Shown: piece after piece, positions 37,202-47,500 of the stretch
Numbering within the stretch: position 1 is the stretch's first letter
Layout: every line of letters begins with the position of its first letter
Translations under genes and position numbers: made by a program
Origin: Pseudomonadota bacterium
GTDB taxonomy: Bacteria > Pseudomonadota > Gammaproteobacteria > Burkholderiales > Burkholderiaceae_C
Reading direction: 5' to 3'
DNA: 64,000 nucleotides
NCBI GenBank assembly: GCA_963205115.1
Contig: CAUJHV010000061.1
Coordinates: 30,602 to 94,601 of the forward strand
The notes under the pieces: generated by a model
Databases searched by the model: none
Seen by the model: only the letters and a program-made list of their open reading frames with translations
What the model was told of the DNA's origin: nothing

Positions 37202-38553
37202 TGGCGGCGGCAGCCGCGCCGCCGGCGTCGGCGGCTACTCTGGAGGTGCTGGCCGCGTCGGCGGCCGGCAGCGGCTCCAGCGAGCTGTGGCGCACGCTGG
37301 GTGCGCTGGCCACGCCGCAGGCCCTGGCCGAGGGCGGCATCCTGCTGGGCTGCCTGCTGGCGGCCTGGTTTGTGGCGCGCCTGATCGGCGGCTCGCGCAC
37401 GCGTGCGGACAGCGTCTGGCTGGGCGAGCGCATCGTCGACGGCGTGCTGTTCCCGGCGCTGGCGCTGGCGGCGGCCTTCACGGCGCGCTGGGCGATGCAG
37501 GGCCTGTGGCCCATCGCCATGTTCAAGCTGGCCATTCCGGTGCTGCTGAGCCTGGTGCTCATCCGCATCACCGTGCGCGTGCTGCACGCGGCCTTCCCGC
37601 ATTCGTCCGCCGTTCGCGTGCTGGAGCGCACCGTCTCGTGGGTGGTTTGGGTGGGCCTGGTGATGTGGCTCACGGGCCTGCTGCCGGTGGTGCTGGCCGA
37701 GATGGAGGATCTGCGCTGGAAGCTCGGGGGCGCCGACATCTCCTTGCGCGCTTTGGTGGAAGGCGCGCTGAGCGCCATGGCGGTGCTGGTGGTGGCGTTG
37801 TGGCTGTCTTCGGCCATCGAGTCCCGGCTGATTGCCGGCGCCAACGGCAACGGCGACACGCTGAGCATGCGCAAGATCGCGGCCAACGCCACGCGCGCGC
37901 TGCTGTTGCTGGTGGGCCTGCTGCTGGCGCTGTCGGCCGCCGGCATTCCGCTGGGTGCGCTGGGTGTGCTCGGCGGCGCGCTGGGCGTGGGCATCGGCTT
38001 CGGTCTGCAGAAGCTGGCGGCCAACTACGTCAGTGGTTTTGTCATCCTGGCCGAGCGTTCGCTGCGCATCGGCGACATGGTGCGCGTGGACGGATTCGAA
38101 GGTCGCGTGTCCGACATTCACACGCGCTACACGGTCATCCGCTCACTCAATGGCCGCGAGTCCATCGTGCCCAACGAGATGCTCATCACCAACCGGGTGG
38201 AAAACGCCTCGCTGACCGATGCACGGGTGCAGATGACCACCGTCTTCCAGGTCGCCTACGGCACGGACCTGGATGCGCTGACGCCGCGTCTGCTGGAGGC
38301 CACGCGGGCCGTGGAGCGCGTGCTGGCGGACCCGGGGCCCGACCTGCTGCTGTCGGCGTTTGCCGCCGATGGCCTGGAAATGACCCTGGTCTTCTGGATC
38401 GCCGATCCGCAGAACGGCCAGGGCAATGTGCGCAGCCACGTCAACCGGGCCGTGCTGCGCACGCTCGACGAGGCGGGCGTGGAGATTCCCTTCCCGCAGC
38501 GCGTGGTGCGCAGCCTGACACCCGTGCCGCCGACCGAACGACCGGCGGTCTGA
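37201..38553 (+). CDS. MscS family mechanosensitive ion channel
   Basis: GALGVGIGFGLQKLAANYVSGFVILAERSLRIGDMVRVDGFEGRVSDIHTRYTVIRSLNGRESIVPNEMLIT; its ATG shares one base with the upstream TGA. Confidence 0.92.
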   Translation: MAAAAAPPASAATLEVLAASAAGSGSSELWRTLGALATPQALAEGGILLGCLLAAWFVARLIGGSRTRADSVWLGERIVDGVLFPALALAAAFTARWAMQGLWPIAMFKLAIPVLLSLVLIRITVRVLHAAFPHSSAVRVLERTVSWVVWVGLVMWLTGLLPVVLAEMEDLRWKLGGADISLRALVEGALSAMAVLVVALWLSSAIESRLIAGANGNGDTLSMRKIAANATRALLLLVGLLLALSAAGIPLGALGVLGGALGVGIGFGLQKLAANYVSGFVILAERSLRIGDMVRVDGFEGRVSDIHTRYTVIRSLNGRESIVPNEMLITNRVENASLTDARVQMTTVFQVAYGTDLDALTPRLLEATRAVERVLADPGPDLLLSAFAADGLEMTLVFWIADPQNGQGNVRSHVNRAVLRTLDEAGVEIPFPQRVVRSLTPVPPTERPAV

Positions 38554-38728
38554 GCGCCGGTCGAAGGCCCGTGCGGCGCGGGCTTGCCAGCAACGCTGGA
38601 ATCGGTTGCGCCCCGGCAGGGAACTGGGCTTGCGCCGTGCGGCTTTTCTCACGATGGTGAGCGGGCGCGCCGCAGCCTAATGAGGGCAGTCGGCCGAGTG
38701 CTCGAAGCACGCGCACGGTCGCGCCTGC

Positions 38729-40159
38729 ATGAAACTCAATGACCTGCCTGCCTACCTGACCGCGGACGACACACGCGAGCGCACCGAGACCGTCGTGTCG
38801 GTCGCGCCCGCCTTGCTGGAACTCCAGGGTCTGGCCTTGCGCGAAGCGCGATTCGATGCGGCTGCCACCGCGGTGCTGGCGGATCTCGCCCGCCGCCTGG
38901 GCTGTTCGCGTATCAGCCTGGCGGCGCGTGCGACGCCCATGGATTCCGCGCGGCTGCTGGCGACCTCGGACGGCATCGACAACGACGGCCGTCTGCTGGC
39001 GATGCGCGCCTTGTGCGACGCCGCCGACGAGGCGCTGGAGCGCGACGAGCCCGTGGAGTCGCCGGCCGCCGAAGACGGCGTCGGCAACCCGCGCGCGGTG
39101 GCCCTGGGGGCCTTGCTTCGCGCCGACGAGGTGCGCGCCGTGATGGGCGTGGCTTTCGAGACCGAGGGCGCGCAGCGCGCGGTCTTCCTGTACGAGATGC
39201 GCAATGGGCTGGGTGCACCGGCGCGTTCGCTGGCGCGCGATGCGGCGTTGTTCGTCGGTCCCATCCTGATGCTGAAGTCGCGGCTGGATGCGCCGCTGGC
39301 CGAGCGTGCACGCGACTTCATCGCGCAGCGCACGGCGGGCGAGCGGCGGCTGCCGACCTCCTGGCTGATGGCGACCGTGATCGGCGTGACGGTGCTCTTC
39401 GGGGTGCTGTGGCCGTCCACGCACCACGTCGTGGCGCAGGCCCGTGTGGAAGGCCACGGCCAGCGCATCGTCCCTGCGCCGATGGACGGTTTCCTGCAGT
39501 CGGTCGCCGTGCGACCGGGTGAATCCGTGAAGGCCGGCCAGGTGCTGGCCACGCTGGACGACCGCGAGGCAGCGACCACCGCCGAGAAGACCACGGCCGA
39601 GCGCGTGCAGTTCGAGCGCCAGTACCGCGACGCGCTGACCCGCGAAGACGCCGCGGCCACCGAGATCGCCCGCGCAAAGTACGAGCAAGCCAAGGCCCAG
39701 GACGACCTCGCGCAATCGCGCATGGCGCGTTCGCGGCTGCTGGCGCCCTTCGACGGCGTGCTGATCAGCGGCGACCTGGCATCGGCCATCGGTTCGCCCG
39801 TCAAACGCGGCCAGGAATTGATGGTCGTGGCGCAAAGCCACGCCTGGCGCGTGGTCGCCGAGGTCGACGAGGCCGACGTCACCAGTCTCGTGCCGGGCCA
39901 GAAGGCGCGCCTGCTGCTGGCGGCCCTGTCGGGTGCGACGGCGGAGTTTGTCGTCGACCGCGTCAGCCCCGTGGCACAGGCCGCGGACGGCCGCAACATC
40001 TTCGAGGCCGAGGGCCGCCTGTCCGACGACCTGTCGGGCCTGCGTCCCGGCCTGCGCGGCATCGCCCGCATCGAAGCGGGCGACCGCGCCCCGCTGGCGG
40101 TCTGGTTCGAGCGTGCCAGCACCGCGCTGCGGCGCCTGATGTGGACCTTGATGGCGTGA
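38729..40159 (+). CDS. HlyD-family periplasmic adaptor with N-terminal GAF-like cytoplasmic domain
   Basis: About 190-aa soluble GAF-like N-terminus, TM WLMATVIGVTVLFGVLWPS, then HlyD core (GQRIVPAPMDGFLQSVAVRPGESVKAGQVLATLDDRE ... SRLLAPFDGVLISGDLASAIGSPVKRGQELMVVAQ). Confidence 0.8.
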   Translation: MKLNDLPAYLTADDTRERTETVVSVAPALLELQGLALREARFDAAATAVLADLARRLGCSRISLAARATPMDSARLLATSDGIDNDGRLLAMRALCDAADEALERDEPVESPAAEDGVGNPRAVALGALLRADEVRAVMGVAFETEGAQRAVFLYEMRNGLGAPARSLARDAALFVGPILMLKSRLDAPLAERARDFIAQRTAGERRLPTSWLMATVIGVTVLFGVLWPSTHHVVAQARVEGHGQRIVPAPMDGFLQSVAVRPGESVKAGQVLATLDDREAATTAEKTTAERVQFERQYRDALTREDAAATEIARAKYEQAKAQDDLAQSRMARSRLLAPFDGVLISGDLASAIGSPVKRGQELMVVAQSHAWRVVAEVDEADVTSLVPGQKARLLLAALSGATAEFVVDRVSPVAQAADGRNIFEAEGRLSDDLSGLRPGLRGIARIEAGDRAPLAVWFERASTALRRLMWTLMA

Positions 40160-40165
40160 GGGCCC

Positions 40166-42349
40166 GTGAACCGATCCGACAGCTCCGCCTCCGCATCACA
40201 CGCGCCCGACTCGGCTGAACTCCACTCGGCGGACTGGTACCGCGTCGGCGGGCTGCGGCTGCGGCTGCGCCCCGGTGTCTCGGTGTCGCGCCAGGTCGTG
40301 CGCGGCATGGTCTGGCACGTGCTGACCGACCCGTCCACGGGCCGGCAGCACCGCTTCAACGAACCTGCTTACCGGCTGATCGCCGCGCTGGACGGCAACC
40401 GCAGCCTGGACGCCATCTGGCGCGGGCTGCTGGCGCAGGACGGCGACGCCGCGCCCACGCAGCCGGAGGCGATCCGTGTCGTCTCGCAGGCCTATGCCGC
40501 CAAGCTGCTGCTGGGGCAGGTCGTTGGCGATGCGCGCGGCATCGTCAAGGCGCAGCGCAAGGATCGCCAGCGGCGCGACCGTGCGGCCGCCAATCCGCTG
40601 GCTTTCCGCTTGTCGCTGTGGAACCCGGATGCCTTCCTGGACCGGACCGTCGACTACGTGCGCCCCTTGTGCGGCCCGAAGGCACGCGCCGTGGGCTGGC
40701 TGATCGCGTTCGTCGGCCTGTGCCTGCTGATGGCCAATGGCGAAGCATTGGCTCGTGACGCCAGCCTGCACGTGGGCTCGGTGCGCCTGATGATGGCCAT
40801 GTGGCTGGCCTGGCCGCTGCTCAAGGGCCTGCACGAACTCGCACACGCCTTCATGGTGAAGGTGCACGGCGGGGCGGTCAACGAGATCGGCGTGACGCTG
40901 ATGGTGCTCACGCCCTTGCCCTATGTGGACGCGACGGCGTCGGCGTCCTTCGCCGACAAGCGCCACCGCGTGGCCGTCGCGGCCGCGGGCATCCTGTGCG
41001 AGGCCGTGCTGTCCACGGCCGCACTGGCCGCCTGGCTGGTGCTGGAGCCCGGCATGCTGCGCGAGATCTGCCTGGCGGTGGTGCTGGTGGGCGGCGTCTC
41101 GACACTGCTGGTCAACGGCAACCCGCTGATGCGCTACGACGGCTACCACGTGCTGGCCGATGCGCTGGAACTGCCCAATCTGGCGTCGCGCAGCCTGCGC
41201 TGGTGGAAGACGCTGCTGCAGCGGGTGCTGCTGCGCCAGCCGCAGGCGCGCATGGACGACCTGTCGCCCGGCGAAGAGCCGTGGCTCGTGGCCTATGCCC
41301 CCCTGTCCTGGATCTGGCGCATCGTGCTGCTGGCCGTGCTGTCGCTGGCGCTCAGCGCCTGGAGCGTGCTGCTGGGCCTGGGGCTGATGGCGGCCGCCGC
41401 GTGGATGGCCGTGGCCGGCCCGATCTGGCGCGTGGCGCGCTGGCTGTGGCGTTCGCCCGAAGCCACCGGCGTGCGCGGCCGTGGGGCGATCGCGCTGTCC
41501 GCCGCTGCGGTGGCGGGTTTGCTGGTGCTGTTTGCGCTGCCGATGAACGACCGGACGCAGGCGCCCGGCATCGTGTGGCTGCCCGACGATGCCTTTGTCC
41601 GACTGCAGAGCGATGCCCGCATCGAGCATTTCCTGGTCGAGGACGGCGCGCAGGTGCAGGTGGGCACGCCGCTGGTGCGCCTGAGCAACGAGGAATTGCT
41701 GGCCGATCTGGCACGCGTGCGCGGCCAATGGCGAACGGCGCAGATCGAACGCCTGCAGCGTTTCGACTCCGATGCCGCGCGTGTCGCGGTGGCCGAGGAC
41801 GAGATCCGCCGCCTGGCCTCGGAGACCCAGCGGCTGCAGCAACTGGCCGACCAGCTGACCTTGCGCGCCGCCATCGCGGGCCGGGTTGTCATCCAGGAGC
41901 CGCAGCGCATGATCGGCCGCTGGCTGTCGCAGGGTGAGACCGTCGCGCAGGTGCTGCCGCCGGGTGCGGCGCGCGTGCGTGCCCTGGTGCGCAACGAGGA
42001 CGTGGCGCGCGTGCGCCAGCAGCCGGGCGACATCGCCGTGCAGCTGGCGCACAACCGCCAGCCGGCGGTGTCCGCCACGCTCGAGCGCGGCATTCCGCGC
42101 AGCTCGCGCGAGTTGCCCAGCGCCGCCTTGGGCGAACACGCCGGCGGACCGCTGTCCACCGACCCGGCAGACCGCACCGGCCGCACCGCGCAGGAATCGC
42201 GCTTCTCGTTCGACCTGCGGCTGCCCGAGGGCGTCGAGGCGCGCGTGGGCACGCGCACCTGGGTGACCTTCGATCACGGCGCCACCGTGGCGGCCGATGT
42301 GCTGCTGCGCGTGTGGCGCGAAACCTTCCTGCGGCACTTTGCCCGATGA
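40166..42349 (+). CDS. M50/site-2-protease-like membrane protein fused to a HlyD/lipoyl-like domain, PqqD-like N-terminus
   Basis: GTG start; N-terminal HRFNEPAYRLIAALDGNRSLDAIW; LLKGLHELAHAFMVKVHGG (HExxH); NGNPLMRYDGYHVLADALELPNL; C-terminal adaptor IEHFLVEDGAQVQVGTPLVRLSNEELL...LRAAIAGRVV. Confidence 0.8.
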   Translation: MNRSDSSASASHAPDSAELHSADWYRVGGLRLRLRPGVSVSRQVVRGMVWHVLTDPSTGRQHRFNEPAYRLIAALDGNRSLDAIWRGLLAQDGDAAPTQPEAIRVVSQAYAAKLLLGQVVGDARGIVKAQRKDRQRRDRAAANPLAFRLSLWNPDAFLDRTVDYVRPLCGPKARAVGWLIAFVGLCLLMANGEALARDASLHVGSVRLMMAMWLAWPLLKGLHELAHAFMVKVHGGAVNEIGVTLMVLTPLPYVDATASASFADKRHRVAVAAAGILCEAVLSTAALAAWLVLEPGMLREICLAVVLVGGVSTLLVNGNPLMRYDGYHVLADALELPNLASRSLRWWKTLLQRVLLRQPQARMDDLSPGEEPWLVAYAPLSWIWRIVLLAVLSLALSAWSVLLGLGLMAAAAWMAVAGPIWRVARWLWRSPEATGVRGRGAIALSAAAVAGLLVLFALPMNDRTQAPGIVWLPDDAFVRLQSDARIEHFLVEDGAQVQVGTPLVRLSNEELLADLARVRGQWRTAQIERLQRFDSDAARVAVAEDEIRRLASETQRLQQLADQLTLRAAIAGRVVIQEPQRMIGRWLSQGETVAQVLPPGAARVRALVRNEDVARVRQQPGDIAVQLAHNRQPAVSATLERGIPRSSRELPSAALGEHAGGPLSTDPADRTGRTAQESRFSFDLRLPEGVEARVGTRTWVTFDHGATVAADVLLRVWRETFLRHFAR

Positions 42350-44295
42350 ACGCCGGGACGTGGCGGCTGAAGGGCCGAGCGTCCGTGGCCGCCTCGCCCG
42401 AGGGCGAGGACGCCCGCCCGGATGCCGTCGGCACGCTGCCGGGCTGGCCTTCGGCCGTGGCCCAGACCTGGCGGATGTCGTTCGATCACTGGGCGGGTGC
42501 GGATGCGCCGGCGTTGACGCAGGCTGCGGCTGAACTGCGGCGTCAGCTGCGGCCGCACGCGCTGGGCGGCGTGGAAGGCGCCAGGGCGCTGGGCCTGGTG
42601 GCCGCGGCGCTGAAACACACCTTGGGCTGGTCGGCCTACGACCAGCAGGGCCTGGCGGCCTGGCTGATGCTGCGCGGGCGACTGGTGGAGATGGCCACCG
42701 GCGAAGGCAAGACACTGGCGGCCGGCCTGGCGGCGGCCACGGCGGGGCTGGCAGGCCTGTCGGTGCATGTGCTGACCGCCAACGATTACCTGGTCGAACG
42801 CGACCGCGAGACGCTCGAGCCGCTGTTCCGGCTGCTGGGCCTGGGCACCGCGGCCGTTTGCGCGACGACCCCGCGCGAATCGCGGCTTCTGGCCTACCGC
42901 CAGCCCATCGTCTATGTCACCGGCCGCGAGCTGGTGTTCGATCACCTGAAGGACCATCTGCAACTGCGCGGCGAGCGCGACCCGCGTGTGCTGCGCGCCC
43001 GTGCGCTGGGCGGGGAAGGCGCATCCGCGGACGGCCAGGCGTTGCTGCCGCGCCTGCAGCAGGCCATCATCGACGAGGCCGACAGCATCCTGCTCGACGA
43101 GGCCAGCATCCCGTTCATCCTGTCCACGCCCGGTGCGGCACCGGACGTCGCGGCACTGGAGGCGGCGCGCGTGCTGGCGGGCCTGCTGGGCCCCGAGGAC
43201 TTCGTGCTGATGCCTTCCCGACGGCAGGCCGAACTGACCGAAGCCGGCCGCGAGCGCGTGGCGCGCACGGTACCGCCGTCGAGCCCGCTGTGGCCCGCGC
43301 GCCATGCCGTGGAACTGGTGCGGGCGGCCCTGGTGGCCGAACGTCTGCTGGTGCGGGACCGAGACTACACACTGAGCCCCGGCAAGGGCGTGCAGCTCAT
43401 CGACGAGATCACCGGCCGCATCGCCTTCGGCCGGCAATGGAACAGTCCGCTGCATGCCATGGTGGAGCTCAAGGAAGGGCTCGAGCCGACGCCCGCGATG
43501 CAGACCGCCGCGCGCATCACCTACCAGCGCTTCTTTCCGCGCTACGAACGCCTGGGCGGCATGAGCGGCACGCTGCGTGAATCGCACGCCGAGTTGAAGG
43601 CGTTGTACGGCTGCCCGGTCGTGCGTGTGCCGCTGGTCAAGCCGTCGCAGGCGCGCTGGTGGGGCCAGCGGGGTTTTGTCGATGCGGCCGCACGCCAATG
43701 GGCCTGCGTGGAGCGCATCCGCGACATGGTTCAGCAGCGCCGGCCTGTGCTGGTGGGTACCGACAGCGTGCGGACCAGCCAGAACCTCTCGGCCGCGCTG
43801 ACGCGTGCCGGGATCGAGCACCAGGTGCTCAACGCCGTGCAGGATGCCGACGAAGCCCAAGCCGTGGCACGCGCCGGCGAAGCCGGCCGCGTGACCGTGA
43901 CCACCAACATGGCCGGGCGTGGCACCGACATCCGTCTCAGCGAAGCCGCCCTGGCCGCGGGCGGCCTGCACGTCATCCTGGCCTTGAGCAACCGCAGCCG
44001 CCGCATCGACCGGCAATTGGCCGGACGCGCCGCGCGCCACGGCGACCCGGGCTCGGCCGAGTCGCTGGTCTGCCTGGACGATCCGGTCATTGCCCAGACC
44101 CTGCCGGCACGCTGGCGTGCCGCGCTGGCCCGCCGCGCCGACGCGCAGGGTGAACTGCCCGCCCTGCTGGTGCGCCCGCTCGTGATGCTGGCGCAACGCC
44201 GGGCCGAGTGGCGGGAGCGACTGCTGCGCCGCGACCTGCGCCTGATGGACGAAGGCCTGGTCGAACAGCTGGCTTTCTCGGGACGCCAGGAGTAG
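42346..44295 (+). CDS. Divergent, shortened SecA-like translocase ATPase
   Basis: EMATGEGKTLAAGLAAATAGL, VHVLTANDYLVERDRETLEPLF, IIDEADSILLDEASIPFILS, VTTNMAGRGTDIRLSEAAL, RRIDRQLAGRAARHGDPGSAESLVCLDD; 649 aa; ATGA overlap with upstream gene. Confidence 0.87.
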   Translation: MNAGTWRLKGRASVAASPEGEDARPDAVGTLPGWPSAVAQTWRMSFDHWAGADAPALTQAAAELRRQLRPHALGGVEGARALGLVAAALKHTLGWSAYDQQGLAAWLMLRGRLVEMATGEGKTLAAGLAAATAGLAGLSVHVLTANDYLVERDRETLEPLFRLLGLGTAAVCATTPRESRLLAYRQPIVYVTGRELVFDHLKDHLQLRGERDPRVLRARALGGEGASADGQALLPRLQQAIIDEADSILLDEASIPFILSTPGAAPDVAALEAARVLAGLLGPEDFVLMPSRRQAELTEAGRERVARTVPPSSPLWPARHAVELVRAALVAERLLVRDRDYTLSPGKGVQLIDEITGRIAFGRQWNSPLHAMVELKEGLEPTPAMQTAARITYQRFFPRYERLGGMSGTLRESHAELKALYGCPVVRVPLVKPSQARWWGQRGFVDAAARQWACVERIRDMVQQRRPVLVGTDSVRTSQNLSAALTRAGIEHQVLNAVQDADEAQAVARAGEAGRVTVTTNMAGRGTDIRLSEAALAAGGLHVILALSNRSRRIDRQLAGRAARHGDPGSAESLVCLDDPVIAQTLPARWRAALARRADAQGELPALLVRPLVMLAQRRAEWRERLLRRDLRLMDEGLVEQLAFSGRQE

Positions 44296-44424
44296 GTCGT
44301 CCCGTGGGATGGCATGCGGGTGGGCTCGCAGCGGTCCCATCCGCCAACTGCGACCCAAATCAGGTTGTTCGAGCGATCGGGCCGGGGCGAGCTGACGCCC
44401 AATCCCTCTCACGTGTGCCTGCTT

Positions 44425-44453
44425 CATGCATGGGCCGGCGCACGCCATGCATG
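44425..44453 (+). repeat. Perfect 9-bp inverted repeat in the leader of the giant gene
   Basis: CATGCATGG-(11 nt)-CCATGCATG, no T-tract. Confidence 0.6.
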
Positions 44454-44599
44454 TCCCTACCTGAACCCCGCGGCGCACCGCGCGCCCACACCTCGCGGTC
44501 GCCGTGGCCGTCGCGGCGTCGCGTCGACAACTGGCCGTTCAAGGCGACCCGGTCGTGGGTCGCCGAACGGGCGCTCGCCTGAGGGCGCCGGATTCCGCC

Positions 44600-47500
44600 A
44601 TGCCCGCGCCTGCCCGTTTCCCGCTGAATCGCCTGGTCTCCTTGATCCGGCGGGCCTGGTCCGCCCTGCGACCGGCGCGGCGTGCGGGCCTGCGCGTGCG
44701 GCCCAGCGTGGAGGCGCTGGAGCCCCGCGTCCTGTACTCGGCCGATCCCCTGGCGCTGGCCAGCCTCAGTGCCGAAGTGCGGATGCTCGATTCGCAAGAC
44801 ACACCGGCCATCCAGCCGCCAGACGGTCCGGTGGGCAACGCTGCGGCCCGTGCCACGCTGGCTGCGGGCGCGGCATCCGGCGCCACTGCCAGCGACGCGC
44901 CCGAGCGCACGGCGCCCGTGCACGAGCTGATCTTCGTGGACGCCGCGGTGGCCGACGCGCAGGTCCTGATCGACGGCATCCTGGCCTCGCGCGCGCCGGA
45001 CGCCCACGTCGAGGTGGTGCAGCTGCGGGCCGATCGCGACGGCCTCGCACAGATCAGCGAGCGTCTGGCGCAGGCACGCGATCTGGCGGCCGTGCACATC
45101 GTCTCGCACGGTGACCAGGGTCTGCTGCAGCTGGGCAGTGGCCGGGTCGATGCCGGCACGCTGCAGGCGCGGGCGGCTGAGCTGGCGGCCTGGCAGACGG
45201 CCCTGGGCGCGCAGGCCGACCTGCTGCTGTGGGGCTGCAATGTCGGCGAGGGCGAGGTCGGCAGCCGCTTCATCGGGCAGCTGGCCGCCTTCACCGGCGC
45301 CGATGTCGCGGCCAGCACCGACCCCACCGGCAGCGCCGCGGCCGGCGGCGACTGGCTGCTGGAGCTGCACACCGGCGCCATCGAGGCCCGCTTCGACCTG
45401 CTGGCCAGCGCGCTGCCGCAGCGCTGGGAAGGCGTGCTGGCCTTGACGCCGCAAGGCGGTGAGACCCGCGTCAACACCACGACCACCCAGGTGCAGCAGA
45501 CGCGGCCGGGTGGTCGCTCCGTGGCCATGGATGGGGCTGGCAACTACGTGGTCACCTGGTATGGCCGCGGCTCGGTGGACTTCACGGGCGTCTACTTCCA
45601 GCGCTACGACGCCAGTGGCGTGGCGCAAGGCGGCGAGACGCTGGTCAACACCACCACCACCGGCCCCCAGGAGTGGCCCCTGGTGGCCATGGATCCCAAT
45701 GGCAACTTCGTGATCGTCTTCGAAGATGCCAACGGCCTGGACGGCAGCGGCTACGGCATCTACGGACAACGCTACAACGCCAGCGGCGCGGCGCAGGGCG
45801 GGCAGTTCCGCATCAACACCACGACCACCGGCGACCAGGCGGCTGCCGGCGTGGCGATGGATGCCAGCGGCAACTTTGCCGTGGCCTGGATGAGCACCCA
45901 GACCGGCGACTTCGACGTCTATGTGCAGCGCTACAACGCCGCGGGTGTGGCCCAGGGCGGCGAGGTGCGTGTCAACACCACCACCACCGGGATCCAGGAC
46001 TACCCCACGCTGGCGATGGATGCGACCGGCGGGTTTGTCGTGGCCTGGACCAGCGACCAGGGCGCGTTCACCGACATCTACGCGCGGCGCTACGACAGCA
46101 GCGGCACGGCGCTGGGGGGCGAATTCCAGGTCAACACCGACACGGTGTCCGCTCACAGCTACGCGAGTGCTGCGATGGCGTCGGATGGCAGCTTCGTGAT
46201 GGCCTGGGCGAGTGCGGCGCAGGACCCGGACAGCACCGAGGGCATCTATGCGCAGCGCTACAACGCGTCCGGTGTGGCCCAGGGTGCAGAGTTCCGTGTC
46301 AACACCTACACGACCTTGGCGCAGAGCTATCCCGTCGTGGCGATGAACGCCACCGGTGGCTTCATCGTCACCTGGCAGAGCACCGGCCAGGACGGCAGCC
46401 TCGAGGGCGTCTATGCCCAGCAGTTTCTGGCCAGCGGCTCGCCCACAGGGACCGAGCTGCGTATCAACACGACCACCGCCAACGAGCAGCGGAACGCCAG
46501 TGTGGCCTATGCGGGGAGCCAGTCGGTCGTGGTCTGGTCCGGCGACGGTGTAGGCGACGGCACTGCCGTGTTCGCCCAGCGTCTGAGTGTCAGCGTGCCG
46601 CCCGGCATCACGGTGGGCACCGTCAGCGGCAACACCAGCGAGACCGGCACCACCGCCAGCTTCACGGTGGTGCTGGACACGGTGCCGTCGTCCAACGTCA
46701 CCATCCCGGTCAGCGTGAGCAACGCCCTGGAGGCCGGCGCCTCCACGGCCTTGCTCACCTTCACCAGCGCCAACTGGTCCACGCCGCAGACCGTGACGCT
46801 CACCGGCCTGGATGACACGCTGGACGATGGCGACCGCAGCTACACCGCGGTGCTGGGCGCCGCGAGCAGCGCCGATGGGGCCTACAACGGGCTGGATGCC
46901 AGCGACGTGGCCCTGCAGAACCTGGACAACGACACGCGCAGCACGGTCACCGTGACGACCACGGCCGACACACTGGATGGCGACACCGGCAGCCTCTATG
47001 CGCTGCTGGGCAACCGCGGGGCCGACGGGGAGATCAGCCTGCGCGAGGCCCTCACGGCGGCCAACGCCACGGCCAATGGCAGCGGCGGGGCCGACCGCAT
47101 CCACTTCGCCATCAGCGGCACGGGCGTGCACACGCTGAACATCGGCTCCGCGCTGCCGGTGATCACTGACCCCGTGATCCTGGACGCGAGCACCGACGAC
47201 AGCTTTGCGGCCAACAGCAACCGACCGGCGGTCATCCTGGACGGCAACAACGCCTTCGCCGGCGATGGCCTCGTGCTGGCCGGCACGGCCGATGGCAGCA
47301 CCATCCGCGGCGTCGTGGTCCGCGATTTCAGCGGCGATGGCATCGAGATCCAGGTCGGCGCCAACGGCAACACCGTGGCCGGCAACTACATCGGCAGCCT
47401 CAGCGCCCTGGGCGCCAACGTGGCGGGGGAAGGCAACACCGACAACGGTCTGCGGGTGCTGGGCGCCAGCAACACCATCGGCGGCCTCACGGCAGCCGAC

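Noticed and set aside
38648-38710. Small hairpins (CTCAC-GATG-GTGAG and GTGCT-CGA-AGCAC) upstream of the HlyD gene as regulatory elements
   Set aside because: 5-bp stems are expected by chance in GC-rich DNA; no supporting context.
40196-42715. 839-aa minus-strand ORF opposite the M50-HlyD gene
   Set aside because: Shadow ORF with low-complexity His/Arg/Gln-rich translation; the plus strand carries HELAH and adaptor motifs.
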